Shown here: positions 34,106 to 45,956 of the stretch, piece after piece
Numbering within the stretch: the first letter of the stretch is position 1
Layout: every line of letters begins with the position of its first letter
Source: Chlorophyllum brunneum
Taxonomy: Eukaryota; Basidiomycota; Agaricomycetes; Agaricales; Agaricaceae
Direction: 5' to 3'
DNA length: 64,000 nt
NCBI GenBank assembly: GCA_963576785.1
Contig: OY756139.1
Span: 2,666,001-2,730,000, forward strand
Position numbers and translations under genes: made by a program
The notes under the pieces: generated by a model
What the model was told of the DNA's origin: nothing
What the model saw: only the letters and a program-made list of their open reading frames with translations
The model's database searches: none

Positions 34106-37100
34106 CTAGATACCCATTCCAACAACGCTCTGCGTTGCGGGTCCAGTACTATGGTGGACTGAATTGACTGGTCGCTTGGAAAGTTCGTCCTGCCGTTGCC
34201 AGAGTAACTCTGCCCAAAGTGGATGTGGCGGAATGTGACCAACAAGTGCGCGAAGCACCTCAAGCCTAGACACCAGTTAATCAGTTCGAGGTTGAGCCCA
34301 GAGTTCAGGAAGCAGCATACCATCTGAATTTCTCTTCGTCTGTGTCAGCGAAAAATATAATCTCTTGCTCTTGGGGAAATATCAGTCGAAATGACCGCTC
34401 GACGCCAAACAAAATGTCTTCATCATAGCCTCGGGTTCGAGCGAGGGGGCTGAGGGGATTACGCAAGTCTTGGTCGTCTTGAACTGCGATGGCCTTCTTC
34501 AGATCAATCGTCGCCGTTGCTTTCTTGGTGACATCGTTGAAGGCAACTAAACTGGCACCAATGACACGGAAAAGTCGGCGACGCCAGGTCTAGGTAGAAA
34601 GCCGGTCATTCAAGTTGGATGCAAGATCAATGTGGTTCTATACTCACGTTACAGTCGCCGCCACTCTGGGTCAGAGTTCCCTGGAAATAGGTCATCTTGT
34701 GCCAGTTGATATGACGCAAGCCCCGGTGGCATTCTTCCAAACTCTGAGGTAATTGATCGGGTGGAATACCGGGTAGAGGCGGTAGTCTAAACATCTGCAA
34801 AACAATCTCTCCGACCTGTAAGGTAGAGAACTTGCCACCTAATTCAACACGTTGTCCAATAAGGGGATAGCTCGTCTCGAATAGGCGCGTATCACATCTT
34901 GTGGCGATATCTTTGAACTGAATGAATGCTCGAGCTAGCGTGCCGTCTGGCTTGAGGTAACGTGCCAAGTTCTCGGGCAGACGATGGACAGGTGGAGGTG
35001 GTGGTTGTTGAGCTGCTTTTTCCTTTGAAGGTTTCTTGGGCGATGAAGAGAAAAAAGAACGCATTCCCCTTGAGGAGGACTGCTGGACTGTTGGTGGAGG
35101 TGGCGCAGGCGCCGGGGTGGGAGCGGGAGCTAGTGCCTTGAACTGAGCAACTATGTGAGGGTCTCGACGAATCTTCAACGTCAAGGTGAACTCGAGTTTA
35201 CTGTGTTCAATTCTGTGACGTGTATGAGAACAACTTTATCGTCAGGTGATTATTTTGACTCACAGCTCAAACTCTTGGTCAATGCGACAGTCAAGGCCAA
35301 GCTCGCACTCCGGAGTCGTAACAAAATGGATACCATTGTTCAGCGTGCACGTGAGCGCTGTAGACTGCTGCGGCAGGGGAAGGTTCACTCCTTTGATACC
35401 CAGAACTGTTCAAAGGCAGTTCAGTAATTCGTAACCTTCTTTTCTGGAAGAGGTAGGCTGACCTTTGACGAAGACCTTGCCGTACGCCTTCGCGGGGTTG
35501 GCCTGCGAGCGATATTCTTTGATCTGTTTCGAGTACTCATTCTATTGAGTCAAGTCAACGTCAAGTCCAAGACTGCTAAACGGAGTTCCTTTACCATGTC
35601 AGAGGGCCGACGGACCGTCCTCCATGCTTTACCGGTGTCGACGTCCCCAGCGCCCGCTAAATGGGAAACCTTGTCCTCGGAGGCTGAAGCGTAAATAGTT
35701 CCCTCGTGCTCCCGAATTTGATATCTCTGGTCAAGAAAAATGAGTGTCAAGACGTCGATCAGTAAAAAGAAGCGCTCACACTCTTGGCAGCACCGGATGG
35801 ATTACGCCCCAATTTCTTTAGCTCCCGCTCAATGCTCTGAGAAAGTAGATCCTCTTCAGCGAGCTGCTCCATACTTCCAACGTTCGGGAGTTGATCCAAA
35901 CATTTTGCCAGATCAAGTGCGGCACCAGCACTCATACTACGTCTCTTGCTTGGCCGTCCAATTCCCAGCTGTGATTGTAATTTCTGCCCGTTGCCTCGTG
36001 TGGGGATAAAATGACCTTCTGCTCTACGAGCCTCTCTCCTCTTTTCTAAAATTAAATGCTCGCGGGCCTTGATTTGGGTATCCTTGGGAGGTACGGGAGG
36101 AGGAATAGATGAGGTGGAAGAACCAGAAAACATTCTTCCGGGTCTTAAAACATCAGAGTCTGTCGCCGCTCGCTGAACCTTAGGCCGACTGGTCTCCATA
36201 GACTGGTCATCATCTTCGTCGGTAATGATGGAATCCTCACGGCCACCTGCACCAGCAACATCATCCATCAACCTATCCAACGCACTCTTCATGTCCATAT
36301 TGACGTCCACATTCCCCATCTTCACGCTGCTACCACTGTGGACACTTCCACTGTCTTTTTCACTGCCGTGAGTAGCGTTAACGACACTATCGTTTGGGTG
36401 CGTGCAAGTATCATTGCGACTAAGGCCCATTCCCCCGAGGCTAAACTTGCTGCCAAAATTCACCTGTAGATTCGGACTAGAGCCGAGCCCAAACTCTTTA
36501 TCGGAGAGACTCTCCGGCGTGAGTAAACCACTGGCGATATTCATTCTCTCAGCAAGTTGGACGGTGGCAGTCTCAGTGCTGACGTCGGTCAGCGTGGACA
36601 TGCGATCACGCTCCTTGTCGCAATCAGTGTTGTCGGCGGAAGGTTCCTGTACATGGGAGAAAGCCGCATCCTGGGATCGAGGTTCACTATTCTTCAATGC
36701 ATACATCTCGTGTGCAGGGAGTGAATCAATTCGTTCCATGACTGAGTCGAACTGGCGGACAGGTTCAGGACTTGGACTGACCGTACTTCTCCTTTCGGTG
36801 AGACGGCGTCTGATATCGTCCTTACTGATGCGGTGGCGCATATGAGGCCGGGGGGACATCGCGCGAGAACTATTACTGCTCTGACTCAAGTTGAGAGGTG
36901 AGGTAACAGGAATAGGCGGGGACGTAACAAGGGGAAGCTCTGATCGGGGCGACGGCCCAGAAGGTCCTCCTCCGGAACCACCGTCATTGATACCTGCAAG
37001 CACCTCCTCTTCTTCCTGAGAGGTGTTCAAAACCTCAAATGAGATGGACCGTTCCTGCTGGGATTTGTTCTTGAGGAATGACGAATTATCAAGTTCGGAC

Positions 37101-38954
37101 AGTGGAGGTCCCTAGTTCCCAGATCAGCTAAAAAGCTCTCACAATGCGGTCAGAGGATCCCTACCTCTTCACTAGAGTGGTATATATCGCTACGATCCAA
37201 TCCACTTAGGCTGACTTCTGAGTTGCCGATAGAAAGGTTGCTAGGGTCCATCGAGTCGCTACTAGATCGATTGTGTTCATCAAATTCAGCCGGGTCCACT
37301 CCGACAGAAGGTGAACCACGCTCAACGTGTTGAGAACCTGAAGGATTTAGCAAGTATTTGTTACAATTTGGGTAAGCAGCTTACCTCGTGGCCATTTGAA
37401 CTTGGGAAGCAGGCCTTCGCTGCGGGTTGTCAAAGTACTTGGAGGCTTCACCGGTGAAGGACTTATAGGAAGCTGCCTAGCACCTGCTTCTGCTTCCTCC
37501 GTTCCGTCCCTCTCTTCTTCCCTTAAAAGCCTCTCTTCGTGTGTGGAATGACCTAAAGGCGGTGTACTCTGAGCAGGCTCTGAAATAACATCAAGGGTCG
37601 TTGCAGGAGGTCCATGGGGTGATGCACGAGAGGGTAATCCTGGGCTATGTGGATGAGGAGCGCCATGATTTTCGGTCCGTGGTGACTGGTGGGTGGAAGC
37701 CTGAGGGGAATGGGGAGATACATGTGGAGAAAAGCGGGGAGGTGGTTGGCTGCGTTGAGGAGAACCTTGTTGATGGTGTTGTAATAGGTGTTCAGCTTGA
37801 TGGCTCCGTCCGAAAGGAACCCCATCTATGACCTCAAGATCCGTGGGTATGTCAGAGACATGGGGAGGTGTTCTAAATCCCGACGACTCCGCATCGACGA
37901 GAGGGGCGCTTGAAGAGAAAAATATCTCTTCAACGAGCCCTGTGATGCTGGCATCAGGATCTAAAAGAGTGGTGGCGACGGGATTTCTATCGGGGTCGGA
38001 GAGTGGATGACTCTCATACGAGTCTTCTTCCATGGAGACGTCAGGCGCTAGGGGTCCGAACTCGGTTTGGGGAATTTCATCCATGGCTTGTTCGCCGCAG
38101 AAAAACGGGTCGCCCTCCTCAGTATCCTGACAGGCTTCACGGTAACGGGTGTCATCATCGGATTCCTCCCAGTATTCTTCTTCGGACGTCTCGCGGTCAA
38201 ATTCAACAACGTCACATCGTTCGTCGAATGTGACAGTCTTCCTCCGTTCTCTCTTCCCCCCACCACTAAGGCGAGGTCCGTGTAGACGTCTGGATACGAG
38301 TGAGGACCTTCCTGGTGAAGGACCGGTAGCAGACGCAGGAGGATCACTGTTGACTGGAGTGAGTCGAGAGACGGTAGCCGCGTTGGTAGTGGAAAGTGGG
38401 ATATCAAGAATCGGGGGAGGTGAGGGAGGGACCTCGTCCATACTGGACACGCGTTCGAGTTGTTTGAAAGGACTTTTGGTCACGGGTTCTTTCTCGAGGA
38501 GGCCCTGGAATGTCTTGCTTTGTTTTCGGTCACGTTTGAGAGAAAAGGGGCGGTCGTTCTCATTTTCTGCATCCTCATACATGGAGGATGGACGAGGTCG
38601 TTTCTCTCCAGACACACGTCTGGTTGGAAACACGACGGAGGCGGGACGAGGAGGCGTGGAAGGAATGGAGATTTGAGTTTTGAAAGGGGACTTGGTGACA
38701 AGATTGTTGTTTCGAACATGCTTAAAACTTGAAGAGGAACGGCGAGCGACATGGACGCCCCGTTGAAGGACGGGTGAGTCTCGCTTCGCGATTCGTAGAG
38801 GAGACGTGATAGATCCGGCGCTCGAAGAAGGTACAGAACCAGATGCTGAAGATGCCCATCCCATGCCTGACTCGCGCAGAATGGAGGACTTGATAGGATC
38901 AGGGGAATTTGAGAGAAGACGATCTTGTAAAGGAATGGGTTTGCGGGTTGCCAT
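34106..38954 (-). CDS. BUD4: Bud4/anillin-like septin-associated protein with C-terminal PH domain
   Basis: Large scaffold of the Bud4/anillin group that organises septins and cytokinesis at the division site. Exon 1 (38954-37389) starts MATRKPIPLQDRLLSNSPDP and is disordered, rich in Ser/Pro and acidic clusters, with repeated KSPFK motifs (TKSPFKTQI, TKSPFKQLERV) and a KTVTFDE segment. A second large disordered exon covers 37030-35780. The C-terminal half has the anillin-homology block: NEYSKQIKEYRSQANPAKAY, GKVFVKVLGIKGVNLPLP, LEFTLTLKIRRDPHI. The PH domain at the end reads YFQGTLTQSGGDCN, WRRRLFRVIGASLVAF, FRLIFPQEQEIIFFADTDEE. A Pro-rich linker splits the anillin block. The stop is at 34106-34108. 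The order anillin domain then PH is diagnostic. Basidiomycete function is inferred from ascomycete Bud4/Mid2 homologues. Confidence 0.85.
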
Positions 38955-39428
38955 GATGTGAACGATGCCACTGACTGGCGCAGGTTCACGGAGCGTGGTT
39001 CAGAGTCGTCGCGGAGGTCGTGAGGAAACCGTAGCAGTGAGGAGACTTTCCGCCGTCGCACGAGGAGTTGGCGCCGAGCAGCAGAACTCAACAAACACCA
39101 TCGTGGGAAGTTGAGGCCCGCATGTCCCACGCAAGCGACGCGCTGGTCACATGATGGTGAAGCGGGAATCAAACCTACCATTGCCGCTATGCCACCCAGA
39201 CGGCTTCAGTCGTTCGGCGCCGTAAGCTGCGAAGAGCCAAAGGGCTTTTTTTCCCAAGAAAGAAGCCCCGGAAAGACTGAAATCAGAAATGCGCGTGTGA
39301 CCATAATCAAGTGGAAATAACGCCGGCAACCTCCGGACCGACATGGCTAAGACCGCAATCATGGATTCTCCGTCCATCCCACCTCCGCAGTTACCTCTGT
39401 CCTCTCCAATTCCAGTATCCATCGCAAA
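38955..39428. promoter_or_regulatory. Divergent promoter region BUD4 / PEX5
   Basis: These 474 bp separate the divergent starts. An element at about 39155-39175 read on the minus strand resembles a tRNA B box but no cloverleaf can be drawn. No other feature was recognised. Confidence 0.45.
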
Positions 39429-41814
39429 ATGTCGTTTCGAGGCTTAATATCTGGCTCAGAATGCGCCGCACCCACAAACCCCCTGTCGCAGGTGCTCAAA
39501 CACACCGAAGGAGATCGAAGCCTCCAGCAAGTTAGTAATCCAGGCATTGCATCACAAAATCGTTACCAACTGACCGAAAGGATAGAACTGCAGGACCATC
39601 GTCTACCAGAGTATGTTATAATCCATTTATCAGTATCAAGCACCAGTTCACCACATTCCTAGCTTCACCAATTGCCATCGACTGCAGGGCCTTCCATCAC
39701 AAACGAGCAAGATCTAGCGCTCGCTAGACAGTTCTTTGATACGCAAGATCCTTCTGGCGGACTGTCTTTCGGCCCTCATCCAGCAGAGCTCGCCAGGTTA
39801 AGCCAGATATCAAATGGCTCAAATCTTCGCGACTCTTGGGTGATGGAACAGCAAAAACCACAAGCATACCGCCCCGAGGATTCCCAGCAAGGCGGCTGGG
39901 CAGCGGAATTCGGTCCTTCAGGTCAGGTTACTTCATCTGTCAGTCCCTCAATGCAACAGAACATGTCTTCAAGGCCCGAATGTGCGTTTACATTTTCTTC
40001 CACAATGACCCCCACTCAGTATTCCCCCTACGCAGTCCAACAGAGGAGCTCCTACATGCCGTCGATGGGCATGTATGGAAATTCGATGCCCATGTACGGC
40101 ACGTCGAATGGGATGTTTTACGGCACAAATACCAACCTCACTATGACGGATCAAGGCAAAGGCAAAGGCAAAAGCAGAGAGGCCGACTTTGAAGCCGCAT
40201 TTGCCCAAGTTGCAGCCTCGTTACAGGAACAGACCTCTCGAATCGAAGAAGTCAAGGACGACGTTACTGTCCCAAACGAAGCTATGGAGAAAATCAGACT
40301 TGATGACGAGGAGTCCGCAGCTGAAACAGACTTCAAGAAGTACGCTCTTTTCTTTCTCCCATGTTAGAGCGATACACCGATACATCATCTAGGGTTTGGG
40401 AAGAGCTACAATCTTCGGAACTTCCACCTCCGCAGGAAGACATGGCAAAATGGGAAGCCGAGTTCAACCAACTGATGAATGCACAACGGGATGATCTTGA
40501 GGCCGATTACGGTGCGTTAATGCAACAAGCATGGGAGAGTCGTCTCGGTGACTTTTCATCGGACTCAGCACCAGGAGAAAGGCTAGAATTTGACGATGAA
40601 GGTGTCCCAATGCTTGGCCCATATGTTTTCGGTTTGCGTCCTTCCCCTCATCAAATAGCAGCCCTCTCACTTCCACCCCAGAGAAGAACAATCGATATAT
40701 CACCGATCCTCCTGTACGTTCACTATTAGACGAGGCAAAGGCCCTACTAGAACAGAACGGTTCTCTATCCGAGGCTGCATTAATGCTCGAAGCCGCTATC
40801 CAGACGGGGCAACTGGGAGAAGGAGGCTACGAGGCTTGGGTCCTTCTTGGAGAAACCCGTAACATGGACGAGCGGGAGGAAGCAGGAATGAGGGCCCTCA
40901 TGGAAGGAGTAAAGAGAGCAGAGGAGAATGGCACACCAGGTCCTGGAATGATGGTTCGTAAATCCATCCAAACTGGATAAGCACTTTCACTCATGTCTCC
41001 TAGTCTCTAGCCATCTCATTCACGAACGAAGCCTACGACAAGGGATCTCACTCCATGCTATTGCGCTGGCTTAGAACCACCTATCCGGCTCACCCTATTC
41101 CGGAAGTTACTGTACAAGCCATGAAAACCAACAGTGCTTGGGATACACACACCCGAATCACTGACCTGTTCCTTGCCCTTACACGAGAACACCACAGCAA
41201 AGGGATTATGGACCCCGACTTACAAATCGGTCTTGGTGTCTTGTTTTATACGAACAGTGACTATGACCATGCGAAGGATTGCTTTGCGACTGCTTTGGGC
41301 ACCCGTCCCAGGGTGAGTTTGTGCCCACATCACGTATTAGCCCGTTAACTCATTTGTAACCAGGACTACCTCCTCTGGAATAGACTTGGTTCCTCACTAT
41401 CGAATGGTAATAAACCCGAGGAAGCCCTCGGAGCATACCGAGAAGCCCTTGCTCTTCGTCCAACTTACACTCGCGCCATCTATAATGTCGGCGTAGCTTG
41501 TGAGCTTGAACGACCTCACTTGTATCCACGCGATACTAATATATCTTAGGCCTGAACATTGGAGCTTTCAAAGAAGCTGCTGAGCATTTCCTTAGTGCCA
41601 TCAGCTTACAAGAAACTAGCGCTGGTGACTCGAGCAACCAGCTATGGTATACCCTACGTCGTGCTTTACTCTCAATGGTGAATTGCATCACCCATCTCTC
41701 CCTGACTGCCCTGACTAAGGTCCATCCCAGGAACGCCCCGACCTCGCAGACATGGCCTCAGTCGAGAACAAATCCAAGCTAGATTTGTTCCGAGCAGAGG
41801 GATTTGATTTCTAG
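39429..41814 (+). CDS. PEX5: Peroxisomal PTS1 receptor Pex5
   Basis: Cycling receptor that binds C-terminal SKL-type signals and delivers cargo to the peroxisome. The start at 39429 gives [20 protein letters not shown] with the conserved N-terminal cysteine (residue 12) that is ubiquitinated for recycling. An exon adds [10 protein letters not shown]. The disordered middle carries Pex13/Pex14-binding aromatic motifs: [24 protein letters not shown], and VWEEL in the next exon. The C-terminal half has TPR repeats, seen in [57 protein letters not shown] and [24 protein letters not shown] segments. The protein ends [12 protein letters not shown] with the stop at 41812-41814. Several introns of about 50-60 nt separate the TPR exons. 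Confidence 0.92.
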
Positions 41815-42064
41815 TCCGCTTTCGTATCAGTAGAATCTTGTATCCCCACCCTCATCAATCCCATGCATTTTACACGGCTGACCAACTCAAGGAAATTGAT
41901 TGGTCAAATCTAAAAGCACAACGCTAAGGCCCGGCCGATGTTCTGTGATAACCACTAACCTCCCAGGATCACATATCAACGAAATCAAGTGACATTTTCA
42001 GAGATCTCTCCATTCTTCTACATATCCTGCTTGAAATCTTGCTACGCATTCGTAACTTATACCT

Positions 42065-44970
42065 ATGGCAGAATCAACGGGAGACGTTCAAATGTCAGTT
42101 GTTGCCCATTTCCACTTTTCAATTAGCTGATCAGGTACACCATTATTGTTGATATGGCATCCATGACTTCTTTGCAGACACGAAATCCCGAGGACGGGTA
42201 CGGGTGCCCAGAAGGGACAGTTGAATAGGGTGTCATGCCAGCTAACACAGAATAAGGTCCGATAATTTCGATGGAGGGGGGCTGCTCTGAAGTCGGTAAC
42301 TTTATAGATTCGCGGAGGCGCTCAAGCTATGCGTGAGTTTGTTTGGTTTGAACTGAGCTGATGAGTTCGAATACCCATGGACCAGTTTATGCCGTTGGTT
42401 TGACTGAAAGTGATATGGAAAAACCTCAAGTGAATCTCGTATCTGAATGATGGTGATGAGATGTCCTCTCAATGTACCACACGTCTAGGTCGGCATCTCG
42501 CCAGTTTGGTGGGAAGGTAAGGACTGGGACCTTGGCCACTTCGTAGAACTCATCCTTACGCCTTGTGTTCAACAGGGAATCCGTGTAACTCTCACCTTGT
42601 GCGCATCTATGCTTGGGGCGTAAAGGCCTCGCATAATTGACGGAACTGTGCATTCAGCTCGAACTAGCCAAACACGTCAAAGATGGATGCAAGGAGGAAG
42701 GTCTCGTTGGATTGATCTTCAATACCATCGGTGTTAGCGATGCCATTACCATGGGCACAGACGGTAAGTTTCACCCATTACCGTACATGCAGGGACCATC
42801 ATTGAACTGTTTCGAAGGAATGAGATACTCGTATGCACTCCTTCCACTATCTGGATCATTGAGCTTATCTTCTCCCCCTTTAAGCCTTCCTAGTCGTGAT
42901 CTCATCGCCGACTCCATTGAATCCGTTGTGATGGTGTGTGCTGATCCAGTAGCCATAACTTCTGTCGTCCGTGCCAATCCAACAAACCTAGGCGCAGCAT
43001 TACGACGGAAACATCTCCATCCCAGGCTGTGACAAGAACATGCCGGGTTGTCTCATGGCTGCTGCACGCCACAACCGTCCTACCATTATAGTGTACGGCG
43101 GTACCATCCAAGCTGGAACCCGACACGTTGGTTCGTAAATAGCTCCATACACCTCTGGAGCGCCACTCATAGGTATGCAACAGATTGCCCCTCGATGGAA
43201 AAAGTCAAAGGTGGAACGGTAAACATTTCAGACGCGTTCGAGTCGTATGGTGCGACTTTTCCTAAAGTTCTCTTCGGGAAAGCTGAGATATGAGTGTAGG
43301 TGCCTTTGCTGTGGGTAAGATTAGCGACGAGGAGCGGTTCGACGTCGTTAGGCATGCTTGCCCTGGTCCTGGTGCTTGCGGGGGTATGTATACCGCAAAC
43401 ACCATGAGTTCCGCCTTGGAGGTAGGTAATCGCGGTGGCAATGACATGCAGCAAGCAAATCCTCTCTCTCTCGCCAGGTCCTAGGAATGTCCTTGCCGTA
43501 TTCCTCAAGTACTCCTGCCCTGTACCCTGGTAAGCAACGTGCTACCATGATGCCTCCTTTTCGCCTCAAATCTTCTGTGTCGACAGAAAAGGCACACGAA
43601 TGCTTCAGAGCCGCCAAGTACCTGAAACGTCTCCTCGAACTTGACATCAAACCTAGGTAAACCAGGTCCTATCCCATTCCCTCTGTCTGCTAAACAACCA
43701 CGAAAGGGATATTTTGACGCGTCAGTCCTTCCTGAACGCAATCGTGATTATCACTATCCTCGGAGGATCCACCAACGCCGTACGTACACTAGAACAGCGA
43801 CCTCTCTCTTGTTCTAAACTCTTCCACAGGTCCTCCATCTACTTGCTATGGCACGAGCTGCCGACGTTGAGCTCACAATCGATGATTTCCAGATGATCGC
43901 CGACAAGACACCTTTCCTCGCAGACCTTATGTAGGCCCCTAGTTCCACATAGCTTTATCCCTCACCTCATCTAACTTCTCACTATTATAGGCCTTCAGGA
44001 ACATATTACATGGAAGACATTCATCGCGTCGGCGGTATACCCGCCATCCTCAAGTACCTCCTCAAACATACTGACCTTATTGATGGTTCGCAGCTCACAG
44101 TCACCGGAAAGACGATCGCAGAGAATTTGGCCGACGTACCTGAGCTTGAGTTCGACAAACAGGATGTGGTCAGAAGGTTGGAAAACCCAATCAAGCCAAC
44201 CGGTCACCTCACTATTATGAGGGGAAACTTTGCACCCGGGACTGCTGTAGCCAAGCTGACGGGAAAGGAGGGCTTGAGATTCGAAGTACACCATGACCAC
44301 CTATCTTCTGAGAATGGTCCAGGTACTGATGGTTGTACCACAGGGCACCGCCAGATGTTTCGACAGGTAAGTTATACCACTCCAACTTCTCTTTCCGTAC
44401 AGGCACTAACAAACTCTCTAGACTCGACGAGTTCTATCCTGTTCTCGAGGCCGGCGAGATCAAACCTGGGATGGTCCTCATCTTCAGGTACCAAGGACCT
44501 AAAGGTGCACCAGGAATGCCAGAAATGCTGGGTAAGCACTGAAAATATCCCTTTATCGTATCATCCTGACTGGCTTCGCTAAGGCCCTACTGGAGCCCTC
44601 GCCGGTGCTGGTCTTTTGGGCAAGACGGCACTCATCACCGACGGTCGTTTCTCCGGGGCCAGTCGTGGCTTCATCATTGGACATGTCGTTCCTGAAGCGC
44701 GTGTCGGTGGTCCGATCGCGCTCGCTCAAGACGGTGACAGGATCGTTATTGATTCTGCGACGAGGGTAATCAATTGGTTGGTTGATGATGAGGAACAGAA
44801 AAGGCGCAAGGCAATTTGGGACGCATCGGACAAGGGCAAGTTGAATGTAAGGCGCGGTGTATTGTTGAGATACGCCAGGGATGTCGCTGTGAGTTTCGTT
44901 GTATTGAGTTACCTCGTGCAATTGTTGAATGTTTGTGCAGCCTGCCAGTGAAGGAGCCTATTGCGATTGA
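42065..44970 (+). CDS. Dihydroxy-acid dehydratase family enzyme (IlvD/Edd)
   Basis: Iron-sulphur dehydratase of the IlvD/Edd family, normally converting 2,3-dihydroxy acids to 2-keto acids in valine/isoleucine synthesis (Ilv3). The start at 42065 gives MAESTGDVQ, joined to [18 protein letters not shown] and [19 protein letters not shown]. The cluster cysteines are in [24 protein letters not shown] and [20 protein letters not shown]. The later blocks [50 protein letters not shown] and [17 protein letters not shown] complete the fold, ending SEGAYCD at 44968-44970. About fifteen introns all keep phase. The N-terminus is acidic and lacks a mitochondrial presequence, and GGAQAML replaces the GASQAML typical of Ilv3. 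A cytosolic paralogue or sugar-acid dehydratase is therefore possible. Confidence 0.88.
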
Positions 44971-45076
44971 GGAATGTCACGACTTGAATTTGTAAGATAA
45001 TGAAAGTTCGATATGGTTACGTATGAGCTAGAAGCCCCACACAGATGAAAGAGAAGTCCCAGAGAGATGAACCCGC

Positions 45077-45082
45077 AATAAA
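45077..45082 (+). terminator. AATAAA polyadenylation-like signal after the dehydratase gene
   Basis: AATAAA lies 107 bp after the dehydratase stop and within the 137-bp convergent gap to the next gene on the minus strand. Fungal poly(A) signals are loose, so this is suggestive only. Confidence 0.4.
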
Positions 45083-45107
45083 AATAACCAAATGCTCCAT
45101 TACCGTA

Positions 45108-45807
45108 TTACCAACTCGTGGTCTCAACTCTTCTGCCTGTAGGCGGATACCGGTTCAGCGCAGATATATCTGGCACACCAGTCATAGCCGATAATAATGG
45201 TCTCTGCTCCTCAACACGTCCGCGTTCGTCACTAGCACCAAACCGACTGGGGCCTACGTCACTACCACCCCCACTGATTGGATGTTCATTGCCCACATCC
45301 TTACCCTCATCAGCCCCGTCCTTCTCCGCAACAGTTCCATGAGTAGCGTTAGCCTCCCTGAATGCATAGCCTGGTTGTCGCTGGCCAAGGAGCACAGCGG
45401 GATCCGGAGGGATGACCACCTTTTCTGTCTCTGGTCTTGACTTTACTTCAGGTGGTGTCATTCCCGCAACCACCGCTGCACGTTTACGTTTCTGTCTGTT
45501 GTATCGCTTTCGGAAGTAGATTGTGAACCCTATGATCCAGGCTATGAGGAGGATCCCGCCGCAAACACTCCCTGCTATGATTGGTGTTTTGGCCGGCTTT
45601 CTATGCACGGTGCGTGTGTTTATTTAATGGTATGTGGGAGATAAAAGAGCATCGTACGTACCCATGAAGAGATGCGGTTTCGGACGAGCTGGTGGCCCGT
45701 GCATGGTGTGTAATGGAGGGTTGGAGAGAGATAGCTTCGGAAGCGTCAGCGCTGCACCAGCCAGGCTCAAGGGGGCGGAACGTACGTGTCCGAGGAATGA
45801 AGACCAT
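45108..45807 (-). CDS. Single-pass membrane protein, function unknown
   Basis: Two exons were recognised. The C-terminal exon encodes KPAKTPIIAGSVCGGILLIA and WIIGFTIYFRKRYNRQKRKR, a clear transmembrane helix with a basic cytosolic side. A polar tail follows with AVVAGMTPPEVKSRP and ends in RRVETTSW at 45108. The upstream exon gives PLEPGWCSADASEAISLQ and HARATSSSETASLHG, joined across a roughly 60-nt intron in phase (GG|A). The proposed start (45805-45807) is the first ATG in frame and gives MVFIPRTRTFRPLEPGW, but no signal peptide, so a further 5' exon up to about 45900 is likely. No known domain was seen. Confidence 0.5.
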
Positions 45808-45956
45808 CAAGGTACTTGAGTGTTGGGGAATATGGACAGAGCGGCTGCAGCGGAGAACGGGACATGGTGGCAGTACATATTGGGTCTGGAGTAGGCTGCG
45901 CGCTGAATCGAGATACGACCGAAAGCCGTGGGAAAACCGTTTATTCGTCTATCTAC

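Noticed and set aside
38149..38676. 175-codon plus-strand open frame inside the BUD4-like gene
   Set aside because: Shadow of a Ser/Pro-rich disordered exon on the opposite strand; no splice or motif support.
39140..39190. tRNA-like sequence on the minus strand (GGTAGGTTTGATTCCCGC resembles a B box, TGGCATAGCGG an A box)
   Set aside because: The A-like and B-like boxes are adjacent or in the wrong order, the T stem has mismatches and no acceptor stem can be paired.
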